Assembly: GCF_000374925.1 (NCBI RefSeq)
Contig: NZ_KB895545.1
Coordinates: 62,001-126,000 of the forward strand
DNA length: 64,000 nt
Source of the DNA: Arthrobacter sp. 131MFCol6.1
Lineage (GTDB): Bacteria > Actinomycetota > Actinomycetes > Actinomycetales > Micrococcaceae
Reading direction: 5' to 3'
In this document: in pieces, positions 62,004 to 64,000 of the stretch
Layout of the letters: each line of letters starts with the position of its first letter
How positions within the stretch are numbered: position 1 is the first letter of the stretch
Translations under genes and position numbers: made by a program
Notes under the pieces: generated by a model
The model's database searches: none
What the model was told of the DNA's origin: nothing
What the model saw: only the letters and a program-made list of their open reading frames with translations

Positions 62004-63335
62004 CTATCCGAAGAGGTTGACCGGCTTGACGATGTCGGCGTAGATCAGCAGCGCGCCCATGCCCATCAGCAGCACCGCCACCACATACGTCACCGGGAGC
62101 AGCTTGGCGATATCGAAGGCGCCGGGATCCGGGCGGCCGAACAGCTTGGCGATCTGGCGGCGGGCCCCCTCGTACAGCGCGCCCGCGATGTGGCCGCCGT
62201 CGAGCGGCAGCAGCGGAATGAGGTTGAAGACGGCCAGGGCGAAGTTGAGTCCGGCCAGCAAACCCACCAGGGCGGCGAAGCGGGACTGCAGCGGGACCTC
62301 CTCCATCGCGGCGACCTCGCCGGCCACGCGGCCCACGCCCACCACGCTGATGGGGCCGTTGGGATCCCGGGGTTCCTCGCTGAAGGCTGCCTTGGCCACG
62401 CCGGCCACGCGCTCCGGCAGGTTCACCACGACGCCGGCAACCTGCTTGATGTTCTCCCCCGCCATGGGCAGCACGGACGACGCCGGCTGCTGCACGAGGG
62501 CCGTCTGGGCGCCGATGCCCAGGAAGCCGACGTCCTGGTACTGGAGGCTGCCGTCAGCGGCCTTGGCCTGACGGCCGTCGGGGCCGAGGACCGGGCGGGC
62601 GGAGAGCACGGGCGTGACAGTGGTGGAGACGGTGGCGCCGCCGCGCTCCACGGTGATGCTGACCTGCCGGCCCGCCGAGGCGCGGATCCAGCCGGTGAGT
62701 TCGTCCCAATTGGTGACGGCCTTGCCGTCGAAGGAGGTGATGGTGTCATTCGGCAACAGGCCCGCGGCCGCGGCGGGGGTGGGCTTGCAGTCAGCGGAGT
62801 CCGGGTCCACGGTCTCGCCGGCCTTGACCTGGCACTTGGAGACGTCCGCGATGGTGGTGGTCTGGCTGGCGGTGCCGAATCCCATCAGCAGCACCGCGGT
62901 CAACACGACGCCGATCAGCAGGTTCATTGCGGGGCCGCCGAGCATGATGATGATCTTCTTCCAGACCGGCAGCCGGTAGAAGACCCGGTTTTCGTCGTCC
63001 GGGCCGATTTCCTCGTGGGCCAGGGAGCGGGCATCGGATGCCAGCGACTGGAACATTCCGGTGCTGGAGGTGCGGACGGTGCCGTCTTCCTTGTTGGGCG
63101 GGTACATCCCGATCATGGACACGTAGCCGCCCAGCGGGATGGCCTTGAGGCCGTACTCGGTTTCGCCCCTCCTCTTGGACCAGACGGTGGGTCCGAAACC
63201 GATCATGTACTTGGTCACGCGGACCTTGAACAGCTTGGCCGGGAGCAGGTGCCCGACTTCATGCAGGGCAATGGACGCGGCGATGCCGATCGCCACGAAG
63301 ATGACACCGAGGATAAAGAGGAGGACGGGGCTCAT
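62004..63335 (-). CDS. rip1: Site-2 (RIP-type) intramembrane zinc protease
   Basis: M50 intramembrane protease of 443 residues that cuts regulatory membrane proteins, such as anti-sigma factors, or cell-division proteins. The zinc site HEVGH is near residue 26 in the first helix and the partner motif LDGGHIAGAL is near 390. A PDZ domain lies between (about 175-300). It is of the Mycobacterium Rip1/E. coli RseP type. The gene lies between dxr and the SatD/ispG block, the usual position in actinobacteria next to dxr. Confidence 0.94.
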   Translation of the reverse strand: MSPVLLFILGVIFVAIGIAASIALHEVGHLLPAKLFKVRVTKYMIGFGPTVWSKRRGETEYGLKAIPLGGYVSMIGMYPPNKEDGTVRTSSTGMFQSLASDARSLAHEEIGPDDENRVFYRLPVWKKIIIMLGGPAMNLLIGVVLTAVLLMGFGTASQTTTIADVSKCQVKAGETVDPDSADCKPTPAAAAGLLPNDTITSFDGKAVTNWDELTGWIRASAGRQVSITVERGGATVSTTVTPVLSARPVLGPDGRQAKAADGSLQYQDVGFLGIGAQTALVQQPASSVLPMAGENIKQVAGVVVNLPERVAGVAKAAFSEEPRDPNGPISVVGVGRVAGEVAAMEEVPLQSRFAALVGLLAGLNFALAVFNLIPLLPLDGGHIAGALYEGARRQIAKLFGRPDPGAFDIAKLLPVTYVVAVLLMGMGALLIYADIVKPVNLFG

Positions 63336-63353
63336 ACTGTGATCTGCTGCTTC

Positions 63354-64000
63354 CTAGACGCTTCTGACGGCTAAACGTTCGTGGGTGCGGGCGCGTGCCC
63401 ATCTTTCAGCATCCAGTACGGACTCCACCGTCAGCCCGGAGGAGCCTGTGTGTTCGCTGAGGACGGCATCGATGGTGTCCACGATGTCGGTGAACCGGAT
63501 CTGCCCGGCGTGGAAGGCCATCACCGCTTCCTCGTTCGCGGCGTTGAACACGGCCGGGAAGGTGCTGCCCTGCGTGGCGGCAGCCTTGGCGAGGGCGACG
63601 GCGGGGAATGCCACGGCGTCCAGCGGCTCGAACGTCCAGCTGGTGGCCTTGCTCCAGTCGCAGGCGCTGGCGGATCCGGGAACGCGGTCCGGCCAGCCGA
63701 GGCCGAGGGCAATGGGCAGGCGCATGTCCGGCGGCGAGGCCTGGGCGATCGTGGAGCCGTCGACGAACTGGACCATGGAGTGCACCACGGACTGCGGGTG
63801 GACCACGACGTCGATCTTCTCCAAGGGGATATCGAAGAGCAGGTGCGCCTCGATCACCTCCAGGCCCTTGTTGACCAGGCTGGCGGAGTTGGTGGTGACC
63901 ATCAGGCCCATGTCCCACGTGGGGTGGGCGAGGGCGTCCTGCGGCGAGACGTCGTGCAGTTCGTCCCGGGTCTTGCCGCGGAACGGCCCGCCCGATGCCG
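63354..64000 (-). CDS. dxr: 1-deoxy-D-xylulose 5-phosphate reductoisomerase, C-terminal part (runs off the window)
   Basis: NADPH-dependent enzyme of the MEP pathway. Only the last 215 codons are present and the gene continues beyond base 64000. The visible part includes [13 protein letters not shown], the substrate-loop region [39 protein letters not shown], and [21 protein letters not shown] near the C terminus. It lies 18 bases upstream of the site-2 protease gene on the same strand, and so likely starts the dxr-rip1 unit. Confidence 0.96.
   Translation of the reverse strand, partial: ASGGPFRGKTRDELHDVSPQDALAHPTWDMGLMVTTNSASLVNKGLEVIEAHLLFDIPLEKIDVVVHPQSVVHSMVQFVDGSTIAQASPPDMRLPIALGLGWPDRVPGSASACDWSKATSWTFEPLDAVAFPAVALAKAAATQGSTFPAVFNAANEEAVMAFHAGQIRFTDIVDTIDAVLSEHTGSSGLTVESVLDAERWARARTHERLAVRSV

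Noticed and set aside
1..64000. CRISPR arrays, tRNA or rRNA genes, insertion sequences, integrase or phage genes
   Set aside because: None seen: no spaced identical repeats, no cloverleaf sequence, no transposase or integrase motif was recognised. A small or divergent tRNA could be missed by eye.

Overview
The window looks like a chromosomal segment of a high-GC actinobacterium of the Arthrobacter/Pseudarthrobacter type (Micrococcaceae). This is inferred from the roughly two-thirds GC composition, actinobacterial family markers (ClgR, DUF3046, DUF4439, the DUF4081 acetyltransferase, SatD-like protein) and gene order; no species can be named from the sequence alone.

Most of the window is a conserved housekeeping backbone on the minus strand. 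Read from the right edge to the left it runs dxr (partial), the site-2 protease, ispG, a GNAT protein, proS, rimP, nusA, ylxR, infB, rbfA, truB, ribF, rpsO, pnp, an M16 peptidase, dapB, dapA, RNase J, ftsK, pgsA, cinA, clgR, DUF3046, recA, recX and miaB (partial). These genes cover isoprenoid synthesis, translation, RNA decay, lysine/cell-wall precursors, chromosome segregation and DNA repair.

Blocks of accessory genes sit between backbone genes. At 11.0-13.5 kb there are a nitrilase-fold hydrolase, a truncated DUF222/HNH-endonuclease relic with a near-perfect SOS box, and a membrane acyltransferase. At 15.0-15.7 kb there is a small HTH regulator paired with a stand-alone Clp-N protein under a recognisable promoter/operator. 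At 15.7-23.9 kb a molybdenum-cofactor locus (moaE, mog, moaC, moeA, moaA, moaD) contains a membrane-anchored sulfite-oxidase-family protein and a two-component system. At 29.3-31.5 kb lie kynU and kynA of tryptophan catabolism. At 32.7-39.0 kb are small membrane proteins, a lipoprotein, a NUDIX protein, an aminotransferase, a Trypco1-type protein and a zinc-ribbon thioredoxin. At 45.3-55.2 kb are a DUF4439 protein, a VIT-family transporter, a phosphotransferase, a two-subunit NAD-linked formate dehydrogenase, a PLP decarboxylase and a TSUP exporter. At 60.3-61.9 kb are a YciI protein and a SatD/membrane-protein pair.

The molybdenum-cofactor genes probably supply both the sulfite-oxidase-like enzyme next to them and the formate dehydrogenase 27 kb away. 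The recA promoter region carries both a PafBC-type promoter motif and a LexA-type box. At least eighteen genes have a TANNNT hexamer exactly 6-7 bases before the chosen start codon and little or no Shine-Dalgarno sequence, which points to widespread leaderless transcription and was used here to choose starts. No tRNA, rRNA, CRISPR array, insertion sequence or prophage was seen. The most interesting candidates are the HTH/Clp-N module with its operator, the SOS-boxed DUF222 relic, the SatD operon with its AT-rich operator, the nested inverted repeat between infB and rbfA, and the dual recA control region.
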